Origin: an uncultured Alistipes sp.
Lineage (GTDB): Bacteria > Bacteroidota > Bacteroidia > Bacteroidales > Rikenellaceae
DNA: 64,000 nucleotides
NCBI RefSeq assembly: GCF_910580175.1
Contig: NZ_CAJTXD010000001.1
Coordinates: forward strand, 349,552-413,551
Direction of reading: 5' to 3'
Below the pieces are notes generated by a model. It was not told the origin of the DNA, ran no database searches, and saw only the letters and a program-made list of their open reading frames with translations. The position numbers were made by a program, and so were the translations under genes. Positions 1 through 9,016 of the stretch are shown here, piece after piece. Each line of letters opens with the position of its first letter. Position 1 is the first letter of the stretch.

Positions 1-2942
1 GGCAGCATACCCAGAATCGTAGTAAACGACGTCATCAAGACGGGACGCAGACGGCTCTTGCCGCCAGCGATTACCGCGTCGAAGACGCCCGAGCCGCGCT
101 CGATCAACAAGTTCATGTAATCGACCATGACGATACCGTTCTTGGTAACGATGCCCACCAGCATGATGGCACCGATCAAGGCGATGAGCGACAAAGGCGT
201 AGAAGTCATCCACAAAGCCAGGAAGACGCCCGTGAAAGCGAACGGAATGGTAAACATGATGATGAAGGGGAACTTCAGCGACTCGAATTGCGTGGCCATG
301 ACGATGTAGACCAGGATGACGATCAGCGCGAAGAGCGTCAACAAGTCGCGGAAAGCATCGCCCTGATCCTCGACCGTACCGCCGATTTCGAGGTCGACGC
401 CGTCGGGCAGCGGATAATCGGCGATCAACTCCTGGATTTCGGCCACCACGTCGCCCAACGCCACGCCGGCACCCAAGGTCGACTGCACGGTAATGACACG
501 CTGGCGGTTCTCGCGCTGGATTTCGGGCGCGGCATACTCCTCCTGCACCTTGCCGACCTCCTTGAGCTTGACGGGCCGACCCTGCATGTTGTAGAGCGTG
601 ATGTTCTCGACATCCTCGACCCGCGTGCGGAACGGCTCGCCATAGCGGACGATGATGTCGTACTCGTCGCCGTCCTCACGATATTTCGAAGCCGTCAAAC
701 CATCGATGCGGTTGCGCACGGCCTGTGCCGCCGTAACACGGTTCATGCCGTAGTAGGACAAACGGTCGCGATCGAAGACGACATTGTATTCGGGGCGCAG
801 GTCGTCGCGCGAAAGCTGCACGTCGCGCGTACCCTCCAGAGCGCCGAGCCGCTCCTTCAAGTCATTGGCGATGGCGTTCGTGACGTCCATATCGTAACCG
901 AAGACCTTGATGTTGGCCGTGGCCGAACCGCTCATGCCGCCCGACATGCCGCCCGGAGTGACGGTATATTGACGCACCTCGGGAATGCCGTCCAATTCGG
1001 CACGCAGCAAGTCGGAAATCTCGTAGATCGTACGCTCGCGCAGGCCGACATCGGAAAGGCGCATGTTGTAGTTGATGATGTGCGAACCGGTGGTCTGCAT
1101 CGCCGCAAAGGCGTTGTCCGAGGAGTTGGCGCCGGCCGAAGCCGAGACGATGACCACCTCGGGGAACTTCGCGTAGACGATGCTGTCGATCTGCCGCGCG
1201 ACCCGGGCAGTATACTCCATCGAGAGGTTCTGCTCCAGCTTGACGATGGCCGAAATACGGCTGTTGTCCGAAGGCGGGAAAAACTCGGTAGGCACCTGCG
1301 CGACGAGTCCCAGTGAAGCGAGGAAGAGCGCCATCATGCTGCCGAAAGTGATGCGGCGGTGGTGCACCACCCAATCGAGCGCACGAGCATAGGCATTGTC
1401 GAGCCACTCCAGGGCGCGGTCGATGGGTTTGTAGATCACGCCGAGGCCCTTGTAGTCATGGACGCCGCCATCGAGCTTCAACAAATAGGCCGACATCATG
1501 GGCGTAAGCGAAATGGCCGCCGTGGTCGAGACGCAGACGACGATCGTCACGATCCAACCCAACTCGCGGAACAGAATACCGGCCATGCCCGGCACCATCG
1601 TAAGGGGCAGGAACACGGCGACGACGACCAATGTGGTAGCGATGACCGACAACCACACCTCGTTGGTGGCGTAGATGGCCGCCTCCTTGGGATTCGAGCC
1701 GCGCTCGATATGCGAAGTGATGTTTTCGAGCACCACGATAGCGTCGTCGACGACCATACCGATAGCGATCGAAAGCGAGGAGAGCGAGATGATGTTGAGC
1801 GTCGACCCTGTGGCGAACAGATAGATGAACGAACAGATCAACGACACGGGGATGGTCATGCAGATGATGAACGTGGCACGCCAGCGCCCGAGGAAGATCA
1901 TGACGACGAGCACGACGAAGATGAAGGCATACATGACCGTCTCGGAGAGCGATCCGATAGCGTCGGTAATCTCCTGCGAAGCCTCGTAGATCAACTCCAT
2001 CTTGACGTCCTTGGGCAGCGAACGCTGGATCTCGGGCAGGCGGCTCTGGATCTGGTGGACAATATCCACGGTGTTCGAACCCGACTGCTTCTGGAAGATC
2101 ACGCGCACGCCGCGCTTGCCGTTGACGCGCTCGTCCATGGTGGCCTTTTCGAGCGTATCGCGGATTTCGGCCACGTCGGTAAGCATCACGGTGCGGCCGC
2201 CGAGGTTCGAAACCACGACCTTGCGCAACTCGTCGGAGAGCTTGAACTCGCCGTCGGCCTTGATGTTGTATGTATTATTGCCGATGTCGATCGTACCGCT
2301 GGGAATGTTGACGTTCTCGGCGGCGATGATCTGTCCGAGCTGCTCGACCGAAAGCCCATAGGCGTCGAGCTTCGTAGGATCGACGTTGATCTGTATCTCG
2401 CGCTCGGGAGCACCCACGACCGAGACGGCACCCACGCCGTCGACACGGTTGAGGACGTTGACCAGCTTGTCATCGAGAATCTTATTGAGCGCCGGATAGC
2501 TCTCCTCGGCCGTCACGGCGAGCATCATGACGGGGATCATCGACGTGGAGAACTTGAAGATCGTGGGATAGTCGACGTCGTCGGGCAGCATCGACTGCAC
2601 GCGCGACACCACGTCGCGGATTTCGTTGGCCCCCTCGTTGAGGTCGGAACCGTATTCGAACTCGACGGTAATCATCGAGACGTTATCCTGCGACTTGGAA
2701 GTCAACTTCTTGAGGTTGTTCACGGTGTTGAGGTTGTCCTCCAGCACACGCGTGATGTTGGTTTCGATGTCGGCGGCGTTGGCACCGGGGTACATCGTGA
2801 TGACCGAAATCTGAGGAATCTCGATTTCGGGATACTGGTCCACGGCCAGATTCATGAGCGAGAACAATCCGAAGACGATCACGCCCACGAACAGCAGAAC
2901 CGTGGAAATCGGTTTGCGAACCGCACTTTCGTAGATTTTCAT
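1..2942 (-). CDS. RND-type efflux permease (AcrB/HAE1-like), 3' end beyond window
   Basis: Inner-membrane proton-driven pump of a tripartite efflux system. About 980 codons are visible from the ATG at 2942; the family is usually 1020-1060 residues, so only the last part is missing. The start (MKIYESAVRKP) is followed at once by the first membrane segment and the typical LAVDQYPEIEIPQ stretch. Further marks are the pore-domain PGANAADIE region, a central block of membrane helices containing the conserved IGMVVDDAIVVLEN motif with the Asp pair used for proton relay, a second periplasmic domain, and the C-terminal helices (FTIPFAFTG, GIVTKNGI). It lies 12 bp after the adaptor gene and is the last visible gene of the tetR-tolC-adaptor-pump operon. 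Substrate cannot be read from sequence. Confidence 0.95.
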   Translation of the reverse strand, partial: MKIYESAVRKPISTVLLFVGVIVFGLFSLMNLAVDQYPEIEIPQISVITMYPGANAADIETNITRVLEDNLNTVNNLKKLTSKSQDNVSMITVEFEYGSDLNEGANEIRDVVSRVQSMLPDDVDYPTIFKFSTSMIPVMMLAVTAEESYPALNKILDDKLVNVLNRVDGVGAVSVVGAPEREIQINVDPTKLDAYGLSVEQLGQIIAAENVNIPSGTIDIGNNTYNIKADGEFKLSDELRKVVVSNLGGRTVMLTDVAEIRDTLEKATMDERVNGKRGVRVIFQKQSGSNTVDIVHQIQSRLPEIQRSLPKDVKMELIYEASQEITDAIGSLSETVMYAFIFVVLVVMIFLGRWRATFIICMTIPVSLICSFIYLFATGSTLNIISLSSLSIAIGMVVDDAIVVLENITSHIERGSNPKEAAIYATNEVWLSVIATTLVVVAVFLPLTMVPGMAGILFRELGWIVTIVVCVSTTAAISLTPMMSAYLLKLDGGVHDYKGLGVIYKPIDRALEWLDNAYARALDWVVHHRRITFGSMMALFLASLGLVAQVPTEFFPPSDNSRISAIVKLEQNLSMEYTARVARQIDSIVYAKFPEVVIVSASAGANSSDNAFAAMQTTGSHIINYNMRLSDVGLRERTIYEISDLLRAELDGIPEVRQYTVTPGGMSGGMSGSATANIKVFGYDMDVTNAIANDLKERLGALEGTRDVQLSRDDLRPEYNVVFDRDRLSYYGMNRVTAAQAVRNRIDGLTASKYREDGDEYDIIVRYGEPFRTRVEDVENITLYNMQGRPVKLKEVGKVQEEYAAPEIQRENRQRVITVQSTLGAGVALGDVVAEIQELIADYPLPDGVDLEIGGTVEDQGDAFRDLLTLFALIVILVYIVMATQFESLKFPFIIMFTIPFAFTGVFLALWMTSTPLSLIALIGAIMLVGIVTKNGIVMVDYMNLLIERGSGVFDAVIAGGKSRLRPVLMTSFTTILGML

Positions 2943-2954
2943 GAGTCAGCGGCT

Positions 2955-3968
2955 TTAATCCTGTTTAATGGTGACCTTGGCCCCGTCGAAGAGCTTCGAA
3001 AGCGCCGTGACGGCCACCTGTTCGCCCGGCTCGACGCCGGAAAGCACATCCACGCGGTCGCCGACCTGACGGCCCTGCTTCACGGCGCGGCGCTCGGCGA
3101 CAGAATCGCCGACGATGACATAGAGGTAGCGCTCGGCTGTGCCCACCTGCTTCTGGATGGCGACGTCAGGCACCAGGGCGCCCTGCTTCTCGCCCAAGTC
3201 GAAGATCGTGCGGGCATACATACCGGGACGCAGCGTGCGGTCGGCATTGGGCACGCGCACCTCGACCTTGAACGTACGCGTAGCGGGATCGAGCGCAGGA
3301 TAGATCAACGACACGGCGCCCGTGAAGGTCTTATCGGGGAAGATGTCGACCATCAACTCTACGGGCATGCCCAGACGCACGTTGGGGAAATATTGTTCCG
3401 AAATGTTGACCACGACCTTCAACGGATCGATCTGCATGACGTGCAGAATGGGCTGCGCGGCGAACAAATCGCCCGACTCGTAGTTTCGGGCCGTGACGAC
3501 GCCCGAGATCGGAGAACGCACCTCGATATTCTTCTTCAGGTTGGCTACCACCTCGCGCTGCACGTCCAGCTGGGCCTTGGCCTGCTCGATCTGCTGAGCC
3601 GAGATGCCGCCGGCCTTATAGACGGGCAGCAAGCGGTTGTAATCGTCCTCGACGGTCTTGAGCTGCACGCGGGCCTGGGTATACTGCGTAGGGTCGAGCG
3701 TCACGAGCAGCTGACCGGCCTGCACCTTGTCGCCCACGTCGACCAAGATGCGGTCGATGTGTACGCCGGCCGCAGCGGGCGTGATGTCGTTCTCCTTGTA
3801 AGGCTCGATTTCGGAAGTGAACTCCTCGGTCAGACGCACGGCGGCCGTCTCGACCGCAGCGCTTTTGGTCAACACCCGCGGATCGGCCGCGACGTCGGTC
3901 GTGGTCGTCCGGCTGACGCAGGCGGTCGAAGCCACCGCCGCAAACAACATGATCGCTGATTTTTTCAT
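2955..3968 (-). CDS. RND efflux periplasmic adaptor (membrane fusion protein), lipoprotein
   Basis: Links the inner-membrane RND pump to the TolC-like channel. I take the ATG at 3968 (MKKSAIMLFAAVAS) because it begins a lipoprotein signal ending in a lipobox STAC; an upstream in-frame start would only add an unlikely 11-residue extension. The 337-aa product has the expected order: a lipoyl/barrel-sandwich half (VDVGDKVQAGQLLVTLDP), an alpha-hairpin with coiled-coil character (YNRLLPVYKAGGISAQQIEQ), the second lipoyl half (EVRSPISGVVTARNYESGD), then a beta-barrel and membrane-proximal domain. Size and order fit the AcrA/MexA family. Gene order with flanking TolC and permease supports one operon. 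Confidence 0.95.
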   Translation of the reverse strand: MKKSAIMLFAAVASTACVSRTTTTDVAADPRVLTKSAAVETAAVRLTEEFTSEIEPYKENDITPAAAGVHIDRILVDVGDKVQAGQLLVTLDPTQYTQARVQLKTVEDDYNRLLPVYKAGGISAQQIEQAKAQLDVQREVVANLKKNIEVRSPISGVVTARNYESGDLFAAQPILHVMQIDPLKVVVNISEQYFPNVRLGMPVELMVDIFPDKTFTGAVSLIYPALDPATRTFKVEVRVPNADRTLRPGMYARTIFDLGEKQGALVPDVAIQKQVGTAERYLYVIVGDSVAERRAVKQGRQVGDRVDVLSGVEPGEQVAVTALSKLFDGAKVTIKQD

Positions 3969-4051
3969 CTTATGATAATTTACAATTATTCGTAAACACA
4001 CGGACGCGAGGCCGGAACGTCGGAACGCCCCTGCGGCCCCGGCTCGCTTAT

Positions 4052-5359
4052 TTATTTTTCCCGCCCGACGATCCGGTCGTACTCGGCCTTGGCCGAAAGG
4101 TAATCGTAGATAGCCTGCGAATAGTTGAGCTGGGCCTGCGTCTGCGCCAGCTGGGCGCTGTTGAGTTCGAGGATCGTCCCGGCTCCGGCACGATAACGCG
4201 TATCGGAGATGGAATAGGCCTTGCGGGCTTGCGCGACGGTGCGCTCCTGGGCGAACATCGTCTCGCGCGCGGTAAGCAGGTCGTTGAGCGCCGAACGCAT
4301 CTGCACGTCGACCTGCTGCCGGGCATAGGTACGCTGCAAGGCGATCTGGGCGATCTGATTCTTGATCTCGCGCGACTTGTTCATCTTAGTCAGGCCGGCG
4401 AAGATCGGCACGGAGAGCTGCACGCCCACCGTGATGGGGTTCGTCCAAAAAAACTTCGGCCCGTCATCGGCACCCATACCCATGAACGGCTCCATGTCGT
4501 TGCCCGTATAGGTCGCCGAACCGAAAGCCCCGAGGCTCGGCCACCGCGACGCATTGGCGACCTTGAGCTGACGCCGCAACAACTCCTCCTGCAATTCGAG
4601 CGTCCGCAGGTCGGAGTTCTGCGACACGTCGTCGGTCAGCCCGTCGGTGCCCGCGAGCACCTCGTCGCGCATGCCGTCCAACTGCCCCTCGACCTCGATC
4701 TCGATCTGCTCGGGAATCGACAGATACATCTTGAGCAGGAGCTTGGCCAGACGGATCGATGTTTCGGTCTGGAGAATCGTAGGCCGCAGGTTGCTCAACT
4801 GCACCTGCGCGGTCAACAGATCGTACTCGGAAGCCAGCCCGTGGCTGTACTGCAACTCGGTGTCGTCGACCGTACGCTGGACGGTGGCCTCCGACTCGCG
4901 AAGCACTTCGAGCGACTGCTCGGCCAACAAAATGTTGTAGAACGCTTTCTTGACCTCGGCGACCAACGCGATGCGCGACCCGCGCGCCGCCTCGACGGCC
5001 GCAGCCATCTGCGTGTCGTTCAACTTCATGGTGCGGTAAACCTGCGGTGCGAAAAGGGGCAGCGACAGATCGCCCTGCACGGCGAACGTGTTGTCGGCGC
5101 CGAACGAAATGCCGCCCCGCATCTCCGACTTGACGATCGAACGCTGGTAACTGCCCGCAGCCGAGAGCTGCGGCAAGAGGTTGCCCCACGTCTGGCGCTT
5201 CACGTAATCGAAGCGCTGCACCTCCAGTTCAGCCACCTTGACGGTGGGATTCTCGCTCAAAGCCAAGTCGATCGCGTCGGCCAACGACAACTTCATCTGT
5301 GCCGAAGCGCCGAAAGAACCCATGACGGCCAGGCAGAGCGTCAGAACTACTTTTTTCAT
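4052..5359 (-). CDS. TolC family outer-membrane efflux channel
   Basis: Outer-membrane exit duct of the efflux pump encoded downstream. The 435-aa product starts with a Sec signal peptide (MKKVVLTLCLAVMGSFGASAQ, cleavage near residue 21), then LSLADAIDLALSENPTV, which is the characteristic start of the first OEP repeat. Two repeats of long helices with alternating polar/nonpolar heptads follow, and the C-terminal half repeats the architecture (MNKSREIKNQIAQIALQ, RYRAGAGTILELNSAQ). Length is typical for a Bacteroidetes TolC homologue. The gene sits between the tetR gene (6 bp upstream) and the adaptor. Confidence 0.95.
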   Translation of the reverse strand: MKKVVLTLCLAVMGSFGASAQMKLSLADAIDLALSENPTVKVAELEVQRFDYVKRQTWGNLLPQLSAAGSYQRSIVKSEMRGGISFGADNTFAVQGDLSLPLFAPQVYRTMKLNDTQMAAAVEAARGSRIALVAEVKKAFYNILLAEQSLEVLRESEATVQRTVDDTELQYSHGLASEYDLLTAQVQLSNLRPTILQTETSIRLAKLLLKMYLSIPEQIEIEVEGQLDGMRDEVLAGTDGLTDDVSQNSDLRTLELQEELLRRQLKVANASRWPSLGAFGSATYTGNDMEPFMGMGADDGPKFFWTNPITVGVQLSVPIFAGLTKMNKSREIKNQIAQIALQRTYARQQVDVQMRSALNDLLTARETMFAQERTVAQARKAYSISDTRYRAGAGTILELNSAQLAQTQAQLNYSQAIYDYLSAKAEYDRIVGREK

Positions 5360-5365
5360 ACTTAT

Positions 5366-6004
5366 CTATTCAATGATTCGTTTTTCCTGTTTGTCGAACC
5401 GCCAGCGCTTCAAGAACCCGTCGATGATCTCCCCCCCCCGGGCGGTAGAGATGCCCCGGAAAAAGATGCTGACGATCTGCATGAAAGCGCCGCGCTCGCT
5501 AATTCCCTCAAACGGAATCAACTCCCTGCGTGTCGTAATGGCCGTAGCCGTATAATAAAAAACCAGAATGGAGAGTTCGATATTGATGCTGTCGATGAAG
5601 AATCCCTCGGCGATCCCCTGCTCCAACATGCGGCGCAACTCCAACTTGTTCTGCTCGTAACTTTCGCGCATCAATTTCTGGTAGACCTCGGGATAGAACT
5701 TGCGGAGGTTCTCCAATATCCGATAAGTCGTCTCGGAATGCTCCATGACGTTGCCCAACACCAGAAACAAACGCTCCAACACATTGTCCGCATCGCTGCC
5801 CAACTCGGTCCATTGCTTCCGATGCTGTTCGAAATAACAAGACATGGCCAGATAGAGCAAGCCCTCCTTGTCGCCGAACAACTCGTAGAGCGTACGTTTC
5901 GACACGCCCAACTGCTGCGCGATGTCGTCCATACGCACCGACTTGATGCCCTGAGCGACGAACATGTGCATAGTTTGCTCGACGATCCGATCCTTCTGTG
6001 TCAT
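5366..6004 (-). CDS. TetR/AcrR family transcriptional regulator
   Basis: Probable local regulator of the efflux operon; it is the first gene, 6 bp ahead of tolC, so autoregulation is likely. The ATG at 6004 gives MTQKDRIVEQTMHMFVAQG, the normal start of a TetR DNA-binding domain; a longer frame up to 6064 would overlap the promoter. The helix-turn-helix is at about residues 25-46 (MDDIAQQLGVSKRTLYELFG) and the C-terminal part is a ligand/dimer domain without recognisable specificity. Length is 212 aa. Near the 3' end the coding strand carries a run of nine G (5431-5439) at ARGGEIID, which could be prone to slippage. A strong promoter lies 48-78 bp upstream. Confidence 0.92.
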   Translation of the reverse strand: MTQKDRIVEQTMHMFVAQGIKSVRMDDIAQQLGVSKRTLYELFGDKEGLLYLAMSCYFEQHRKQWTELGSDADNVLERLFLVLGNVMEHSETTYRILENLRKFYPEVYQKLMRESYEQNKLELRRMLEQGIAEGFFIDSINIELSILVFYYTATAITTRRELIPFEGISERGAFMQIVSIFFRGISTARGGEIIDGFLKRWRFDKQEKRIIE

Positions 6005-6051
6005 GATTCGGGTAAAAGGTAAAATAGAACTATTTATCGTATATGCAGGCA

Positions 6052-6082
6052 CAAATATACGCAAGAAAACTCACGAAACAAA
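6052..6082 (-). promoter_or_regulatory. Bacteroidetes-type promoter of the efflux operon
   Basis: Read on the minus strand, TTTG (6082-6079) is followed after exactly 19 nt by TATATTTG (6059-6052). This matches the -33 TTTG / -7 TAnnTTTG consensus of the Bacteroidetes primary sigma factor. It lies 48 bp before the tetR ATG. No obvious palindromic TetR operator was recognised in the short leader. Confidence 0.75.
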
Positions 6083-6445
6083 AAAAGTTTTCTGATTGCG
6101 TGCAAATTCCCGCAATACAACAATCATGCGGAAATATAGAACAAACGATACCCCGAAAAAAGAACGACAAAACAAGCGGCAGAAAAGCAGGAGCAGAATG
6201 ATTTTTTGGGCCGCGGGAAAGCTGGGAAAAAACACAGAATGGCCGGGCAAAAGGAAATAAGACGATTATAAGCCCATGTCGAAGTGGGAATGAAATCCCC
6301 TCTTCCGCAGCATCGTTCTGCGAAAGAGGGGAAAGCCGAAATATTCGGAGCCGAAGATCGGGACGCGGCGATTTTGCGACGGCTGGATTCAGAATTCCCG
6401 CAACTTCAGAGCTGCAACCCGCACCGGCCGATCCCGCATAGTTCG
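6083..6445. other. Intergenic region between the efflux operon and the amidohydrolase gene
   Basis: About 360 bp with no convincing ORF. It holds only the 6297-6331 hairpin and, near 6083-6240, an A-rich stretch. The promoter at 6052-6082 marks its left edge. Nothing else is recognised. Confidence 0.6.
6297..6331. terminator. Hairpin, probable terminator after the amidohydrolase gene
   Basis: The stem is CCCCTCTT.CGCAG (6297-6310) against CTGCG.AAGAGGGG (6318-6331) with one mismatch and a 7-nt loop. It lies about 115 bp past the stop of the minus-strand gene at 6446. No clean T-run follows on the minus strand, so it may be an RNA-stabilising 3' structure rather than a classical terminator. 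Confidence 0.45.
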
Positions 6446-7756
6446 CTACCCTTTCTTGATCCGCTCGACGGCTGCCGCGGCATCGTGGTAAAGCTGCGGC
6501 AGGTCGAGTCCCTCGATGCGCCGGTTTTCGACCACGATGCGTCCGTCGATCACCACCGTCTCGACGTCGGCCGCCTTGCCGCAATAAACCAGGTTGGACA
6601 TCACGTCGTGGATCGGCTGCAAATGGGGTTTCTGAAGATCGACTACCACCACGTCGGCCAAGGCGCCGGCACGCAGCACGCCCAGCTCGCCGTCGGCACG
6701 CCCCATGGCCCGGGCGCCGTTGACGGTCGCCAACCGCAGCGCCTCGTAAGCCGGAAGCGCCAGCGGATCGCCCGTGGCGGACTTCTGCAAGAATGCCGCC
6801 GTACGCAGTTCCTCGAACATGTCCAGATCGTTGTTCGAGCAAGGGCCGTCGGTAGCCACGGTCACGAGCGCCCCGCGCTGGAGCATCCGCTGCACGGGCG
6901 CTACACCGCTGGAAATCTTCATGTTGCTCTGCGGATTGTGGGAAACGGTCACACCGCGCCGCGCCAAAATGTCGATATCCTCGTCGTCGACCCATACGCA
7001 ATGGGCACCGATCGTCCGCTGGTCGAGGAAGCCGATCGAATCGAGATACTTGACGGGCGAACATCCGAAGTTTTCGCACACGATGCGCACCTCGTCCTGC
7101 GTCTCGGCCACATGGATCATGCGGTGCAGCCCCAAGCGGTCGGCCAATGCCTTGCCGCGCAACAGATTCTCCTGCGAGACCGTATAGGGCGCATGCGGCG
7201 CCACGCCGATGCGGATGCGGTCGCGACCGGCAGCCAGACGCACGGCCTCCTCGATCTGGGGAAATACCTCGTCGATGTTCGTATCGAAATAATTGCAACC
7301 GAGCATGGCCCGGATGCCCAGGCGGTCGACCGTCTCGACACAGCGGTTTTCGAAATAATACATGTCGGCGAACGACGTAACGCCGCCGAGCAACATCTCG
7401 GCGATGCCCAGCGTCATGCCCAACACCACGTCGTCGGGCGTCTGACGCGCCTCGAACGGCCAGATGTAGTCGTTGAGCCACGTCATGAGCGGAATGTCGT
7501 CGGCATAGCTGCGCTGCAAAGTCATAGCGGCATGGCAATGGGTGTCGATCAGCCCCGGCATCAGCAGCTTGCCCCGGCAATCGAGGATGCGGGCATCGGG
7601 ATGCACGGCCCGGAAGCCGGCCTCGTCCCGGGGATCGTCCGAAGCGAAAGCGATGCGGTTGCCCGCGACGCCCAAAGCGCCGCAGAACGTACGGGGCTCC
7701 CCTCCGACGGCAGTCATCGGCAAAATAGTGGCGTTGGTAAAAAGAAGAACTGACAT
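6446..7756 (-). CDS. Amidohydrolase of the MTA/SAH deaminase - chlorohydrolase type
   Basis: Cytosolic metal-dependent hydrolase of the amidohydrolase superfamily, most like 5'-methylthioadenosine / S-adenosylhomocysteine deaminases. I use the ATG at 7756 (MSVLLFTNATILP), the usual beta-sandwich opening; an alternative TTG lies 24 bp upstream. Metal and catalytic signatures occur in order: DTHCHAAMTLQ (HxH motif), HVAETQDE, GAHCVWVDDEDIDIL and ATDGPCSNNDLDM (Asp ligand). The 436-aa length fits the family. It stands alone on the minus strand, 70 bp downstream of a DUF1573 gene. The true substrate (MTA, SAH, guanine or another aminated purine) cannot be settled from sequence. Confidence 0.88.
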   Translation of the reverse strand: MSVLLFTNATILPMTAVGGEPRTFCGALGVAGNRIAFASDDPRDEAGFRAVHPDARILDCRGKLLMPGLIDTHCHAAMTLQRSYADDIPLMTWLNDYIWPFEARQTPDDVVLGMTLGIAEMLLGGVTSFADMYYFENRCVETVDRLGIRAMLGCNYFDTNIDEVFPQIEEAVRLAAGRDRIRIGVAPHAPYTVSQENLLRGKALADRLGLHRMIHVAETQDEVRIVCENFGCSPVKYLDSIGFLDQRTIGAHCVWVDDEDIDILARRGVTVSHNPQSNMKISSGVAPVQRMLQRGALVTVATDGPCSNNDLDMFEELRTAAFLQKSATGDPLALPAYEALRLATVNGARAMGRADGELGVLRAGALADVVVVDLQKPHLQPIHDVMSNLVYCGKAADVETVVIDGRIVVENRRIEGLDLPQLYHDAAAAVERIKKG

Positions 7757-7826
7757 GACGACGTTATTTTCAATGCACAAAAAAAATACTTACCATCCTC
7801 CGCGCTTTGTCCGGCAACGGATCTTT

Positions 7827-8261
7827 TTATTCGATCGAATTGCCCTGCACGGTAATGATCTCGCGGCCGCCGGCCGAGTTGGAATAGATCTGCAACACCT
7901 TGTTGAAGGTGCCCGGCTCGCTCTTGAGCGGCTCGTAGGTCACGCGGATGATGCCCTGCCCGCCGGGCGCCACAGGACGCTTGGGAAACGATGCTTTGAA
8001 ACACGAACACGACGTGAGCACGCGCACGATGACCAACGGAGCCGAACCCTCGTTGCGAAAGACGAAATCCCGGGTCAGCGCACCGCCCTTGCGCGGCACG
8101 TCGCCGAAATCATACGTTGCCACAGGCAACACCAACTGCGCACCCTTGCCGGCCGGCTGCTGCCCAACGGCGACTTCCGACGACGGCGCCCCGGCCCGGC
8201 ATTCCGCAAAACACATACCTGCAAAAAAAACGCAAATCAAAAATAAACGAGTAAACATCAT
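7827..8261 (-). CDS. DUF1573 domain secreted protein
   Basis: A 144-aa exported protein. An N-terminal signal (MFTRLFLICVFFAGMCFA) precedes one immunoglobulin-like DUF1573 domain: VLPVATYDFGDVPRKGGALT, then FRNEGSAPLVIVRVLTSCSC, with the conserved TSCSC cysteine pair, and VAPGGQGIIRVTYEP near the end. The family is abundant in Bacteroidetes and its function is not established; the fold suggests an extracytoplasmic binding or scaffold role. It starts at a double Met (8261 or 8258). It lies 69 bp downstream of tonB on the same strand and could be co-transcribed. Confidence 0.85.
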   Translation of the reverse strand: MMFTRLFLICVFFAGMCFAECRAGAPSSEVAVGQQPAGKGAQLVLPVATYDFGDVPRKGGALTRDFVFRNEGSAPLVIVRVLTSCSCFKASFPKRPVAPGGQGIIRVTYEPLKSEPGTFNKVLQIYSNSAGGREIITVQGNSIE

Positions 8262-8329
8262 AATAATATGTCATTATATATATCGCATCGTCTTTCCGGC
8301 AACTCCGGAAAACCAGCGAAGTCCCATCG

Positions 8330-9016
8330 TTATTCCATGCGGAAAACATAGGTTATCGTACCGCCCTGCACCGTAGCACGGCTTTCGGTAAAACGGGCTT
8401 TGCGGGCCGCAGCCAAGGCTGCCTCGACCAACTGCGGGTCGCTCTCGGTAGACCCCTTCGGCTCGAAAGCGGCGCTCGTCACCTCGCCCCGCGACCCTAC
8501 GGTAACCCGCACAACGATCTTGCCGCTCCGCGTGCCGGGATAGGAAGGCCGCGGCAGATGGCCCACCAAACCGCGCCCCTGCAACCCCTTGTCGAGCTGA
8601 TCCAACCCGTCGGCATCGGCCCCCGGCCCGGTTCCGGCAGCCTGCTCCTCGCCTTCGCGAGCGTGACGGTTGCCGGCGTCGGCGGGTTCGTCGGCACCGC
8701 TCTTATTCATGTTGAACAGCGCCTTGGGGTTGGGCGTGCGGGTCTCGGGATCGTCGCCCCGGATCTGCGCCGTGCGCTCCTCGTAGTCGGCGGCATCGTG
8801 CACACGGGCCTGCGCTGCCGGCTCGACGGGCGGCGGCGGCTCGACTACGGGCGGCTCGACGAACTCCACGAAGATCGTGTCGCCGGGCTTCTGCACCACA
8901 GGCGTGAAATCGAACGACACCGCGGCGAACGCAACGCCCAAGGCCACGGCATAGAACACCGCGGCGACGATCGCCCACCGGCGCGGGCCTCCATCGTTCG
9001 GATCGTAGTAATACAT
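8330..9016 (-). CDS. tonB: Energy transducer TonB
   Basis: Couples the inner-membrane ExbBD motor to outer-membrane receptors. The ATG at 9016 (MYYYDPNDGG) shares its A with the TGA of exbD. The 228-aa product has one N-terminal membrane anchor (about residues 13-34, WAIVAAVFYAVALGVAFAAV), a Pro/Glu-rich periplasmic spacer (FVEPPVVEPPPPVEP), a low-complexity linker, and a C-terminal TonB domain (PRPSYPGTRSGKIVVRVTVG ... GTITYVFRME). It is the third gene of an exbB-exbD-tonB operon. The linked receptor is not in this cluster; the SusC protein at 29-32 kb is a possible client. Confidence 0.93.
   Translation of the reverse strand: MYYYDPNDGGPRRWAIVAAVFYAVALGVAFAAVSFDFTPVVQKPGDTIFVEFVEPPVVEPPPPVEPAAQARVHDAADYEERTAQIRGDDPETRTPNPKALFNMNKSGADEPADAGNRHAREGEEQAAGTGPGADADGLDQLDKGLQGRGLVGHLPRPSYPGTRSGKIVVRVTVGSRGEVTSAAFEPKGSTESDPQLVEAALAAARKARFTESRATVQGGTITYVFRME

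Noticed and set aside
1359..3959. Long open frame (866 codons) on the plus strand opposite the efflux genes
   Set aside because: It is rich in His, Asp and Arg with no domain, and lies antisense to clear RND and adaptor genes; typical mirror frame of high-GC coding DNA.
8293..8311. Hairpin TTTCCGG/CCGGAAA downstream of tonB
   Set aside because: Only 7 bp and no T-run on the minus strand; not listed as a terminator.
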